Positions 22,457-34,384 of a stretch of DNA of 64,000 bases are shown in pieces. The position numbers were made by a program, and so were the translations under genes. Under the pieces are notes generated by a model. The model had not been told where the DNA came from. It saw only the letters and a program-made list of their open reading frames with translations, and ran no database searches. Each line of letters begins with the position of its first letter. The stretch's first letter is position 1. This DNA is from Anastrepha obliqua (taxonomy: Eukaryota > Arthropoda > Insecta > Diptera > Tephritidae): positions 63,582,001 through 63,646,000 of the forward strand of contig NC_072893.1 of assembly GCF_027943255.1 (NCBI RefSeq). Reading direction: 5' to 3'.

Positions 22457-23788
22457 TTGGGTTGGGGAAAAAGAAATGTCGTATTTGGGATCGAAATTTG
22501 ACGCTTTATTTAACGTACTTAGAATTATCCGATTCAAGTCAAATATGACCCGTTTTGTTCGCAAACTTGTTGCAATCTGGCAACTGGCAGCTGTATCGGA
22601 AAGTTTGACATTTTTTGGCTTTTACGTACTCAGAATGTTTTGAAATACCAGCGCTATTTGTGTTGTTTACAGAAACTTAAAACATTCATCTCGGTCCAAA
22701 AATGGAATTAAATCGTGAACATTTTCGTGCGATTATTTTTTACAACTTTCGACGTGGATTATCTCAGCAACATTGCATGGATGAACTTAATTCATTTTTT
22801 GGCGATGAAGCTCCATCAAGGACCAGTGTTTATCGAAGGTATGGTGAATTCAATCGTGGTCGTAGTTCACTCCAAGACGAATTTCGTGAAGGTCGTCCAA
22901 AATCAGTTGTTGTTCTGAAAACCATTGATGCTGTGCGCGAACTGATATTCCAGATCGTCATGTGACCTATCGTGAGATTGAGACAATCTTAGGCATTAGT
23001 GGGACCAGCATACATTCAATATTGCATAAGCATTTGACTGTCAAAAAAATTTGTTCGCGTTGGATCCCACACAATTTGTCAATCGCTCAAAAAAAGGCTC
23101 GTGTCGATTGGTCGAAGGAAATGCTCAAAAAATACGATCGCGGGGCTTCGAAACACGTCTATGACATCGTGACAGGTGATGAATCATGGATTTACGCGTA
23201 TGAGCCTGAAAGTAAACAGCAGCCGACTGTATGGGTGTTTCAAGATGAGCCAAATCCAACAAAAGTAGTTCGCGCACGAAGCACTTCCAAGCAAATGGTC
23301 GCCTGTTTTTTCGGAAAAACTGGACATGTCGCAACAACGCAGAACAGTAATTTCTGAGTGGTACACAACCATTTGTTTGCCAGTTGTCTTCCAAGAAATT
23401 AGGAAAACCAATCGCCAAAGACGGATCACTTTTCACCAGGACAATGCGAGCTATCACACATCGGCTCAAACAACTGCATTTTTGAGCACCCAAAACATCG
23501 CATTAATGGGTCATCCGCCGTATAGTCCTGACTTGGCACCGAATGACTTCTTTTTATTCCCGTACGTAAAAAACAAACTGAGAGGACAACGTTTTTCGAC
23601 ACCTGAAGAAGCGGTTGCGGCATTCAGAATGCATGTTTTGGAGGTATCTCATTCAGAGTGGCAAAAGTGCTTCGACAATTGGTTCAAACGCATGCAAGAG
23701 TGTATAGACCTTCATGGAGAATATTTTGAAAAACAATAAAGTGATTTTCGATGATTAAAATTTGTTTTTGTTCTCTAATCCCGAAATA
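22457..23788 (+). mobile_element. mariner element, nearly full length
   Basis: About 1.33 kb, the usual mariner length. The left end begins TTGGGTTGGGGAAAAAGAAA just after TA (22455-22456). The right end (CTCTAATCCCGAAATATA) is a poor inverse of the left, so one terminus has decayed. The transposase frame fills the interior with 245 bp of 5' leader. The position between two MITE copies (21855 and 23940) is probably coincidental. Confidence 0.85.
22702..23739 (+). pseudogene. mariner transposase (DD34D), two frameshifts
   Basis: Encodes a DD34D cut-and-paste transposase. The start MELNREHFRAIIFYNFRRGL opens the paired helix-turn-helix DNA-binding part, which continues through EFREGRPKSVVV. 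The catalytic triad is visible: VTGDESW (first Asp), FHQDNASYHTS (second), and YSPDLAPNDFF (third), with exactly 34 residues between the second and third Asp. The WIPHNL linker motif is also present. The frame shifts near 22950, where one base is missing before a DRHVTYRE-like stretch, and again near 23330, where a short deletion falls between GKTGHVAT and the next block. The C-terminus (LHGEYFEKQ then stop at 23739) is complete. The residues needed for catalysis are all present, so inactivation rests on the two indels. Confidence 0.92.
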
Positions 23789-23939
23789 TAAAAGGCACTC
23801 TTTCGCGTTGCGCTCTTCGCAACCCGCCCACAGCGCGCAAAAAATATTCAAAGTGTTTAGAAAGCATTTTACAGTCTTGAGTTCGAGATTGATTTTGAAA
23901 CGTCCTTTACCGTTTTAAATAATCAAAAGTAAGCTAAAC

Positions 23940-24105
23940 AAATTTCTGTGCTTTACACTTTTAGTTTTTGTTCTTTTTTGTTCATATTTGTCACTTCAGA
24001 ACCACACAGCTGCAGTATACAAACAGACAAGCAAGGATAAAAAAAAAGGTTTCCATCACCCGAATTTATTTCTTGTATTTAGCAAAAAAATTAGTATAGG
24101 TATTT
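23940..24105 (-). repeat. Diverged MITE copy F
   Basis: Central segment CTGCAGTATACAAACAGACA (24010-24030) with ATATTTGTCACTTCAGAACC is the inverse complement of the interior of the MITE at 21855-22076. Terminal repeats are not preserved. Confidence 0.6.
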
Positions 24106-27100
24106 AATAAAAGTATCTAAAATAATTTTTTAAAACCTTAGTCCTTTGAAATTTTTACGTTCTTTCAAAAAGTAAATTGGAGCGAAAATGAAAAATTTAG
24201 TATTTTTAGTATGCAGCAGCATTACTACAAAAAAGCTTTCGTTTCGTGTGCATATGAAATTTTTACTTGATAAATTTTACTGCCGCTGGGTGTAGCCAGA
24301 AGCTGTGGGCAGTTTTGAACAATAAATTTCATTTTGTCACCAGTGTAGTAAACCTCATTCTCCCTAAACTAAACAACTGCTTTGTAAACTGCACTCGAAT
24401 TTTATTATGCCGCTGCCATTGCCACCACTCGTCTTGTATAATAAGAAATCCTTTCTCTTGTATTCAAAACCCCTCTTCGACAATTTTGTGATACCAAATT
24501 TAAGCTGATTGCTGATATTTTCTTACTTAGCAACCAATCCCTCTCTCACTTTGACGAGTCTGTGTAACTTTGTATTGCACACATTTTAGCTGATTGCAAG
24601 ATTTGTTCTTTTCTAAACATTCTACTCACCACCACCACCACTAGCGCAGACGAGCTCTCAATTGCCCAATTGCGTTTGCATTGAACATTTGGAATTTTTG
24701 TGAAAATATGTTTTGGGTACAAAAAGTTGAACTGTAGTTGAAATCAGATATTTTTCATTGACATTTTATTTGTTCCATTTGTGGTACTGTTAAGCTTTGA
24801 CAAGCTTTACTTTGTATGCTCTAACTTTTTCTGGTGAATTTTGCCAGTTTTGTCACAGCTGCGTAGCTGCCATCATTTATCTTATTTTTTAGTTGCAAAT
24901 ACTTAGAGATGAAACCAGGAAAGAGAGGATATCCGTTTGACGCTAAGCAAGCTTATTGATTTTTTTTCTCTCTCTCTCTCTTAACTTGTTATCTTTCGAC
25001 GAAATTCATCTCCATCTAGCTTCTGAGTATTTTTCAAAGCTGCTAACTTTTTGTCTGCAATAACTCGATTGCGTTCTATTTTTGTTGTGTTTTTGCTGTT
25101 TTTTATATCAAAGTTTTTGTGCGCATAATTTTGCTTCATTTTTAGTTTGCTTCGTTTGTGTATTTTTTATGGTTTATTTTACTTGGCATTTTTTTTCTTT
25201 AACTTTCTATTAGATTTGTTGCTTGCATTCAGCGTCGCGTCTCGCTTTGTCATTTGTTATGTTCGTCTTATGTTTTCGCTTTGTGCGTTCGATTTTTTTC
25301 TTCAAAATTTCTTTCTCTGCTTGTTACACAACTCAAGTGCCTTGAAGTATTCTTCTTATTGGCGACAAGGCGACTAGATTTGCTAGTTGTATTTTGTAGC
25401 TTTTCTTAGTTATCGTTTGTCACTTGAGCGCAGCTGGAATTTTGTTTCACAGTTCGTTTTTATGCAGCTGATGTTGCGTAGTGCTTTTTTGTTCCTGTTT
25501 TGTATTAAAAGCAAAACACAAAATGTAGGAAAGATTTTGCTTAGTGATTTCTCAATGATTTTCCACTTGATTTCGCTCAGCTGGACTTATCAGCAGTTGG
25601 TGCGTATGCCCTTGCCATATACCCACACCCACACACACACACACACACGCGCGCACGCACAGTGGGGGTCATTTAAAGAGCAAATGCTAGTTGGGCCATA
25701 AGGAGGGCAAAGAAATAAATGAGAAATGGAAACAATAGAAAATATCTCGGGATTCATGTTGCGAAATAAAAATTCTTGAGCAAAATGCTGAAGGAATCAA
25801 ATATCAAAGTTGAAACTCGTTGTTAAATGATAATAATAAAACAAACAGATGAGCAAAATGTATAACGAAAAATATAAAAAAAATATACATAAAGCAGTTA
25901 CTACTTTTCATTGCGCTCTTGCGCTCTTCATAGCTTTTCGCAGAAAATAAATCTGTATTCTCATTCTTCTATTTTCCGTATCTGCAATATCAAGCAAGCT
26001 AAAAAACATTTCCAGCAAATGCTTTACTACTCCATAGTCTTTTTCTTGACACTTAACTGCATCTACTCACGACTCGCAGCACGAATCCATTTCAAGCATC
26101 CTGCGGGTTAACCAGATCATTTCGCATGTCAATGACCTCATATGTGCGGCTGTCGTCTGCAGGTTTCACATTTGCTGGCAAAATCTCTGCTTTCGCTCTC
26201 CTGTGTATAAGGCTCGCTTGCACGCTTTTTTACTGCCCGAAAATAAGAAAAAAAAACACCCAATCGACACTATTTTTTTTGTTTCTTTTGAATTGCGCTT
26301 GTCAATTGAAGAATGGTTTCCGAAATATTTTTTCTCACCACGACCATAGCGGTTGATTGTCTTGCCTTCCATGCAATTTCACATTTTCACAGGATGCTAC
26401 ATTGTTGGCCTCACTCTTTTCCAATGTACGAAAAAATGTGATTTATAGCTAATTGCAAGTGTTAAAATAGATGAATGGTTGCACCCTGACCATGTGCTTC
26501 ATCTGCGCCACATTACGAGGTGTCGGCTGTCAGTTGTGCATGCTGTTGCTGCTGATGCTGTTGAGGCGTTGAAAAATTGCGTATTCCTTCCTTGTAGTAT
26601 GCTTCTAGGCAGCGCTGCAGCATTCACTTGCGCTGCTGGGCGTTAATATCTTTTGCCCACCATTTTTTCTCTGCTTTTTTTTCACAAGTTGCGCTGTTAA
26701 TAAAATATATTAATGCTTTGGTTTTTACGCACAGTGCTCCGGGAAGTGCGTCTAGACGGTATATTTTACATGAAATCACTGCCTGAAAGTATACTTCTTT
26801 TTCGTTGAAATATTGCCTTACATTTGTGTAGCACTTGTAGATGGCATTATTAAAAATTATTTACGCAGTCTTTGTATTACTTTAGAAATATTTTAGGTTG
26901 ATTTCAGATCGAGTTTGGAGTAACAAAAAAAAAAACTGAAAAAAAATCTATTGGCCTGAAACAAATTCTTCATATCACTCACACTTTGTATTTTTTTCTT
27001 GTTGTTTTTCTTAATATAATATATAAATTGCGGAATACTGCTCATTTAGGCGAAAATCGGCTGCAAGTTTTGCTATCTTTTTAGACGAGGGTGCTAAGAA

Positions 27101-27370
27101 TGCGGAACTGAAGTTTCGTTGTACATTTTTTCGCTTTATCATGCAGTAGCAGCAACGTAGCACCAATCAACTTTATTGATTCAGAATAGAATTTTTTAGA
27201 ATTTTAGAATTCTTGGATCACTCGAGTTTATACCCGCTAAAACTAAACAGGGACACCACTAAACTCTTTCTCACTCCATTCCTTTAGATTTTACTCTTCC
27301 ATATCAGGGCAGTTTTTTCCAAAAAGAAAATTCGATCGGCCTCGGACTAATGTACGTGGAAAACCCTTTA
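24106..27370. other. No gene recognised; microsatellites
   Basis: T-rich DNA with (CA)n at about 25624-25662 and (TC)n at 24968-24982. Weak frames such as 25147-25377 give Phe/Leu-rich translations typical of T-rich noncoding DNA. No transposon motif was found. Confidence 0.5.
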
Positions 27371-27374
27371 AAGC

Positions 27375-27660
27375 GGTTATTATTTATTCTGATACTGAAG
27401 CGGCAATCAAGACCCTCGGCTCTCCGAAAGTACGTTCAAAAATAAGAGGAGAATGCTAGGCTTCTCCTTCGTCCTCATCTGAATACTTTGAGGAATAAGA
27501 AGTGAATGTAGTTACCCAGTCCATGGGTGTACATTGAAGAAAAATGTGTAACTGATAAAGGTGACTAGCCAGGGCACCTTTGAAATGGATGCTATGATAG
27601 ACTCGTGGACGATGAGTCTTAAGTTTGCTTGATCAACTCTGGACGAGATCATTGGCGAAA
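27375..27660 (+). pseudogene. Possible LINE RNase H scrap
   Basis: A stretch translating to VIIYSDTEAAIKTLGSPKVR (27378-27437) matches the third RNase H motif (SD.QAAIKAL) of R1/LOA/I-like LINEs. What follows is interrupted by stops. Evidence is one motif only. Confidence 0.5.
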
Positions 27661-27892
27661 TCCGTCTGATCGCGAATTATTGAGACACCTCCGATCCAAA
27701 TAGTTTCTGAAGTTAACAAACACGCAGCTTTCTTCCCGGGATGGGATCTCAAACGTACACCACTCGATGAAAATCTATGCAGTTGAACTCAACATAACTT
27801 TGGGCCCTTTCAGCAGCTCCAAATAGGTTGTTGAGGCGTAGTCTTTTCACATGACTTCCATTCACTTCAGAGCTGCCTTGATGCCCTAAGAA

Positions 27893-28214
27893 TATATATA
27901 TATATAATTGGCGCGTACACCCGTTTTGGGTATTTGGCTGAGCTTCTCCTCGTATTTGTGGTGTGCGTCTTGATATTGTTCCACAAATGGAGGGACCTAC
28001 AGTTTTAAGCCGACTCCGAACGGCAGATATTTTTATGAGGAGATTTTTCATGGCAGAAATACACTTGGAGGTTTGCCATTGCCTGCCGAGGGGCGACCAC
28101 TATTAGAAAAATGTTTTTCTTAATATCTTGGTGTTTTTCACCGAGATTCGAACCAACGTTCTCTCTGTGAATTCCGAATGGTAATCACGCACCAACCCAT
28201 TCAGCTACGGCGGC
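27893..28214 (-). repeat. tRNA-derived SINE, full-length reference copy
   Basis: Read on minus: begins GCCGCCG at 28214, A box TAGCTGAATGGG (28207-28196), B box GGTTCGAATCT (28154-28144), then AAAACACCAAGATATTAAG, the CTCGGCAGGCAATGGCAA segment, CTGCCGTTCGGAGTCGGC, CCACAAATACGAGGAG, and finally GTGTACGCGCCAATT ending in a (TA)n tail (27892-27906). About 320 bp in all. Other copies in this window: 3065, 5067, 18927, 28262, 34183, 39770, 57645, 59125. Confidence 0.92.
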
Positions 28215-28261
28215 CGCTACGGATATGATCTAGAAAACCTGGTCTCAGTTGACTATCTATT

Positions 28262-28552
28262 CTTATAATTTTTATGTTGGGTTGTTTGGCCGAGATCCTC
28301 TTCCAATTTGTGGTGTGCATTTTGAAGTTTTTTTCGCAAATGGAGGGTCCTACAGTTTTTGCCGCCTCTGAAGGGCAGATGGGTTTCATAAGTACTTTTT
28401 AAGGCAAAATTACAATCGACAATTTTCAATTGACTGTTGAGTAGCGATTGCTATTAGAAGAAACTTTTTTCATATTAAATGCCTACTGTGAGTTTTAAGC
28501 CGAGTCCATTAAAGTCTAAATCCGGAGAAATCCCCTTGGCTACGGCTGCTGC
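28262..28552 (-). repeat. tRNA-derived SINE, older copy
   Basis: Head end GGCTACGGCTGCTGC (inverse of the SINE start) at 28537-28551, and body segments AATTTGTGGTGTGCATTTTG, CAAATGGAGGGTCCTACAGT and GCCGCCTCTGAAGGGCAGA in the right order. The B box and the 3' tail are eroded. It lies directly next to the better copy in the same orientation but is more diverged, so it is an older insertion and not a duplication. Confidence 0.8.
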
Positions 28553-29111
28553 TCAGAAGCTAGTGAGCCTTTTCAGCTGTCTATTCTTATTCTTATTTTT
28601 TTTTTTGATTATTTTGAATCGGGTTTTCATCTGCAATTCCCAATAGTTCAAAAACATGTTTCCTTTACCGCTATTTATTTTTTTCCTTTTATGTGTTTAT
28701 TGATATTACAATAGACCGGTGCTGTGGTGCGCCCGTTAATGTGGGAGACAACAATCTAACCAAAGCTTCATATTCCTTTCCTACTCAATATAGCGATTTG
28801 CTTTGTAGCAGCATTGCGCGTTAATATTTTGGTTCGTGGGCTGGGAGGCCCTTCCTGTAATGCGTTTTAGAATAATTTAGGAGAGTTAATAACAATAGAT
28901 TTTCATGGTAGTTGGCGTAGACTCCAGTGAAGGAAGACATTTTAAGAAGTTGTCGTAAACTTTCAGTATTATAAAAAAATATTTATAGTTTTGCGAATGT
29001 CAAAAACCAACGACAGTCTCGATGGCGCCATCTAGAGTTTCAGGCCTCTCCTCAATCGGCCAAGTATGTTTTTTTCTGCGCCTTCCAATATAGAAGAATG
29101 TTAGTTATGCC
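28553..29111. other. No gene recognised
   Basis: AT-rich DNA with T-tracts (28595-28610). No shared repeats seen. Confidence 0.5.
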
Positions 29112-30024
29112 ATTTTTATTACATCATCATCGGTTCCTGTTTCTCCCACTGAAGCATAGGGCCTCAATAAAACGCCTCCATCTGATTATATTTTTGCAAG
29201 GAGCTTGATTTCGTTCCAAGTTTGCCCTGACGTTTCAATTCCCCTCTGGACAGTTCTACTCCGAGATATTTTTGGGCGGCCAACCTTGCTGCGAGCACCT
29301 TGTGGATTCCACTCCAGTGCTTGACGACAGATTTTATTTTTGTCCTGGCGAAGCGTATGCCCAATCCATCTCCGTTTGCGCAATTTTATCATGTTGGCTA
29401 CCGGCTGGATTTTGTACCTCTCGTATAGACCGTCGTTACTTATGGAGTTGGGCCACCAGATCTTCAATATCCTGCGTAGACATCTGTTCACACAGCTTTG
29501 GATTTTGTTTTCAATCCAATTATTTGTGAGCCAGGTTTCCGATCATACAAGAGTACTGATAGTACATTTGTCTTAAATATCCGTACTTTTTTATGTACGC
29601 TGAGGATGCTCGAATACCAGATAGCTCGGAGCTGTGCATACGCGCCGTTCGCTTTATTTATTATGGCGATAGTCTAGTCTCGCACTGTTTTCAGCGGCAA
29701 TGACACTACCGAAGTAGGTAAAGGCGTTGACGATCTCAATTTGATAAGTGCAACGGGCGGCTGCTAGTGGATCGAATTTTCATGGTTCCAGTTTTCTCGT
29801 GATTTATTTTTAGCTATGTATTCAATGAGGTTGAGGACAGATTGTCAATTTTGTGCTGCATGTCGGTGTGTTTGAAGGAGAGAAGGAATATATCACCAGC
29901 GTAGGCAAGGTCTTCGAGATGTTCGTAGTGTTCAGTGGACGTTACGCTCATATTAATGCACGCGTATTTCAAGGTACGATAAGCCTGCCTGCATAGGCGA
30001 TTAATTATAGGAAAACGCATTAGA
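29112..30024 (-). pseudogene. RTE-type LINE, 3' half
   Basis: Minus-strand remnant of an RTE-clade reverse transcriptase. Motif C region near 29920 reads LAYAGDIFLLS, where the usual first Asp of YADD is Gly. The C-terminal block at 29490-29200 is diagnostic: CLRRILKIWWPNSISN, LYERYKIQPVANMIKLRKRR, WIGHTLRQ, QALEWNPQG, and VGRPKISRSRTVQRG. The 3' UTR ends in AGGCCCTATGCTTCAGTGGG and a GATGATGAT tail at about 29125, the usual RTE terminus. The 5' end is truncated at about 30024, next to an A-tract. Several stops separate the blocks. Confidence 0.88.
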
Positions 30025-30784
30025 GTGGCTCAAAAAAAAAAAAAAAAAAAAAATTCAAAACGAATTCAAAAACTACAATTTTTTAAGAAAGATAAAAAAG
30101 GTAACAGATAAGATACAAAAAGAAGGTTTCAAAAAACAAAAAAAGAACAAAAATAAAACAAAAAGAACGAAGCTAAAGGAAACAAATTTTCACGCGTATT
30201 CATATTTGCTAGACCTAAAGCCGAAATATCAACAAATAAATAAAAATTAGAATTTAATTTATTGTTTTGTTATTAAGCTGATCGTGATCTTCATCATCAT
30301 CGTCATTCTTTTCTAGAATCCCTAGTAGGACATAGAGCACCAACAACACGTAGGCGCCGTCCGATTACTGGACCTGCACCTGTTTCCAACTTAATACGAG
30401 CTGAGCCGTCTCGTGATCCACAGTTCCTTTCCAGGCTTCCCTTGGCCTGCCAAGCGCTCTTCCTTGGGGCCTTGATATTAGAAGATAAAAATACCAAAAA
30501 AAAAAAAAAGCTATTCAATATGAACAACAAATTGTTGGAAAATTAAAAAAAAAAACTTTTAAAAACATACCATACTATAGTACATGTATATCCTTTTGTA
30601 ATAAAAAGTTTCTGAAGCAAAAAATAAAAAAAAGGATAATAACATTTGAGTTTGTTAATCATAAATTAACATTTGCTTTTTAATTTTGGTGGGTTTTCAA
30701 GGTCCCTCTAATAAATAGCTTAAATAATATTTCTTTAGTAAATCGTAGGCGATCATTTTGTGGACTTGTGTGAAAGAAAAGTAA
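30025..30784. other. A-rich DNA without a gene
   Basis: Homopolymeric A at 30033-30053 and further A-rich sequence to about 30240. A CATCATCATCGTC run lies at 30291-30303. A minus-strand frame at 30303-30530 has no recognisable domain. Confidence 0.5.
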
Positions 30785-31493
30785 GGAGTTAGGGGTAGTC
30801 AGATGTCCGAAAAAATGATGATTTTCAATAATTTTTTTTTTGCTGGTAACTTGCTTTATTTTACAAAACTGAAAACATAGCATTAATACAACATGTTTTG
30901 ACTTGACTTTAGCAAAATTTAGAAAAAAAAATTAATAATTGTAAAAGTTATCGCTGTTTGTATGGAGCCCGTTTCTCCAGAAGTCTCTTGCGATGATCCT
31001 TGGAGATTCATCTAAAATCAATCGGACAAGAGAAATTAGTTTTATTAATAGATAATCTTGTGCTTTTTTTTCAAAACTAACAATATGGCGACCTCAAGAA
31101 ATATTTTTCAGATTTTCGAGAAAAACCCGATAATTGTTTAAAAAAATCTAAATTTAAAAAAAAGAAAAAAAAATCCTTCGATCAGGCATCAGTTTTTTAT
31201 GTTTTTCAAAAGCAGCATACATTTTATTGAAATCTACCAAGCGGTTTTTCAGTAACAGTGATCACCACTTTAAAAAACATAGTTTTGAGAAAAACGCATT
31301 TAAAGTTTTGCTATCGAACCGGAGCGCCCGAGCGCCCTTTGTTAATTGCTGAATAACTCGAAAAGTTATTGTCGGATTCACTTAAAATTTTCACACAATA
31401 TTTTTAAGATATTATACTTTAAGAAAATTAAAAAAAAAAAACAAATTAAAGTTTTTTAATATTCTGACTACCGCTAACCCCCCTTAAGAGAAG
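30785..31493. mobile_element. TTAA-type non-autonomous element, TAGGGGTAGTCAGA family, copy 2
   Basis: Both ends are present: left GGAGTTAGGGGTAGTCAGA and right, inverted, GGGGGGTTAGCGGTAGTCAG. The right flank is TTAA (31494-31497) and the left flank GTAA (30781-30784), compatible with a TTAA duplication with one mutation. About 709 bp, A/T-rich, no coding frame. Its point of interest is TTAA at 31045-31048, the exact empty site of the 275-bp element found inside copy 1 (10936-11640). Confidence 0.7.
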
Positions 31494-31497
31494 AGAT

Positions 31498-34182
31498 TTA
31501 ATAATCGATAATTTTTTTTTTACCAAAATTACAGAAAAGTAAAATGTCCGTGGGAAATATAATTTCCAAAACATGGTAAAAATTCATGAAAAAACAATAA
31601 AAAAAATAAAAAAAAACATAAATGAAAAAAAATATATTAAAATAAAAAAAAGCAATAAGAAATAAGAAAATGGGTATCTCATTTGTTGTAGCCGTAAAAA
31701 TATTCAGAGCATAGCATCAAGAAAAACAATTTTTTGTTTTTGTTTCGGCCCATCCTAATATACCTCCTATCCAGGCGTTCGTCACATACAAGTAAACACT
31801 GCTGAATGTGGAATGAATTCGTGCAGTTTTGTGGGTGAAATAAACAACAACGTTGACAACCAATCGCAATTACGGCAGCCACACGAGTGGTCGAGTCCTG
31901 TTGCTGGGGATTACTGCAATCAGCTGCAAGTAAATTGGAGAATAACGCGCGCGTAAATGGGTATGCTCGTGCACTTGTATGTATTTATAGCTGTGCGTTC
32001 TTGTCATAGCTTTATCTACATATGTATGTATGCAGTTACATGCAAATACTCGTATGAAAGCCTCATACCATTAAATTTGAGCGCGCCATAAAAATGACCA
32101 ACACCAAATGTGTTACCGCAGATAAAGTATTTTTCTTTGTTTTTATTTTTTCTCTCTCTCTCTCCACTTTCCAATATCATTTTAATTCCTTTAACGTTTC
32201 GCATGTTTTTATCTCAGCTTATCGGTCATAAGGAGGAGGCAGTGTTTTCTGTGTTGGTCGTGTTGTTGTTGCTGTTATTAGCGCTACTTTATTGACGCCT
32301 TTCGATTTGTTTCGATTTGCCGCTACATTGAAAACTTTACTTTTGTTCTACAGTCAGTAAAATTTATTTTAATTCTGATCTGAGCGCATTAAGTTCCTCT
32401 CCACTGCACTCTATAGTCAATGGAGGGTTTTGGACTTTTGAACTGGACTAGGTCAAGTGGCTGGGATTTGTAGACTGGGAGTATTTTGCATTTGTAATCG
32501 GGGATTTTTGAAGTATTTGATGCCTTCAAATAAGCTACCAATCAGTTCCCAGGTAGCTCCATAATGTGTTTAGCTTACGTCAGATGGCTTGATCAAAGAG
32601 GCTTCAAAGTGCTATGATGCTGGAGGAGATGAGAATATGAACTTATTTTTCCAGAACTTCATGTATTTAGCTATACATCGTAATGAGCTCCAATGAGGTT
32701 CTAAATATCTGCACTCTCCAATTCTTCGATAAAGTAAACCATTTCCACGGTTTTTAACTGGAATTTCTAGAAAACTTTTTGGTATGCAGTCTTATAGGTT
32801 ATTAAATTGTGGTGTAATAAAGTGCAAGTTTGAGGTTGCTGAAAAATCCCTTTTTTTTAGATTTTTCCTTGACGGCGTTGCGCATTTTCTCCATATCCAA
32901 AAAGCGTTGTGCGTTCGTTACGCCTAAGCGTGTATTTTTAAAGATTTATGTTTTAGGGTTGAAGATAATAAACCTCACTCCAAACGATTTTTATGAAATA
33001 AACTCCTCCTTGTAATTTATGAAATAAATATTCGATTCGAAGAATTGGATATCGATCCATCTCTAATTTAGGATTGATTTAGACTATGGTGAAAAGCTTT
33101 TTAGAGGTCTGATCTTTGCATGCTGTTATTCGGCTCTCAGGGAGTTTGACAGACTCAGCTGAGTTGGGGCGTGTTTACAAAAAAACTGACATTCTGTTGG
33201 TGATATACGAAAACAATCAACCAATGACACTTCGTTACCATCTGAACAACGACTGATTGGATGAGTGTGTGAATATATGTGAAATGATCGTGCAGTTGTG
33301 TTAGTGATATACGGAAAAATCAATACAGTTCTCACTCATGTTTCTGCGTTGCTATTTGAACAATAGCTGATCGTGCAGAATTCGGCTGCTGAATTCCCCA
33401 GTGACGTGGCAGCCAAAGTTTCCCTCACAAGTTTCTTTTGCAGCATAATTCAAGAGCAAATTTGGTAAAGTGCTCCATATTGAGCGCAAGGCAAATTATA
33501 CAGCTTACAAAATTTCGGTTTTGTACCTGATTTTAATGCAATAATTGCTTTAAAACTAGTAAAAAGGCATAGGACTACTGAAAATGACTGGCGTTGTACA
33601 TGTCACGAAAATCCCTAAAATTTATCGGAAGTAAATTTTTCTTGAACTGGCTCTGAAGATGACAAATTTCACGACTTTGAATATGAAAATTGAATATTGA
33701 AATTTGTTGTCTTAAAGCAATAAAGATCTGCAATATTTGATGTGTTTTCACTGTTGCCCTCTGTTATAGGTAAAGTTTTCTTGCAGTATTCTTAGACTTG
33801 TTTTTAACTCTGCGCAGTGGCCTCACCACTTGCCACCATTCACTTCACTTCACTTCAATCGAGAGTTTGAGTTACTCTATTACTCTAGTTAAAGATGGAT
33901 GTTGGAGTTGATGAAATTTTAATTCTAAGAGGAATAAGGTTTTCACCACACTCTATGTGCTCTGTTATTAACATCCTATTCCATACTTTGCGAAAAGCTC
34001 TAGAATTTGCATGAATCCTAAAGGATCCCAAAGATCAAATTACTTTTTACTTTCTTTTATTCTCTTCAGATTAGAGTATGCACCATTTTGGAGTAAAGAG
34101 AATTGAACATGTAAAGAGAAAGTTCCTTAAATATGGCTTTAGGTCGTTAAAATTCTCAAATCTTAAAAGTCTCAACATCAGG
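31498..34182. other. No gene recognised
   Basis: Begins with an A-rich block (31560-31670), then ordinary AT-rich DNA with a TC run at 32151-32164. No domain, TIR or shared repeat found. Confidence 0.45.
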
Positions 34183-34252
34183 ACGCATGCGACAAATCGG
34201 AGGAGGAGCTCGGCTAAACACCTAACAGAAGTGTACGCGCCAATTATTTATT
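34183..34252 (+). repeat. SINE 3' fragment
   Basis: CGACAAATCGGAGGAGGAGC, CTCGGCTAAACACCTAACAG and GTGTACGCGCCAATTATTTA match the 3' third of the SINE family. Confidence 0.8.
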
Positions 34253-34384
34253 CATCTTTAAAAGTCTCAAGAGGGTAAAATATATACTCGTATGCGCTAT
34301 CATTGCCTTTTATTTTGAGTGTAATTACAGCAGAAATTTATTGTTAATCCCTATTCCAGATCCTTCACTTCCATATCCCTACTA

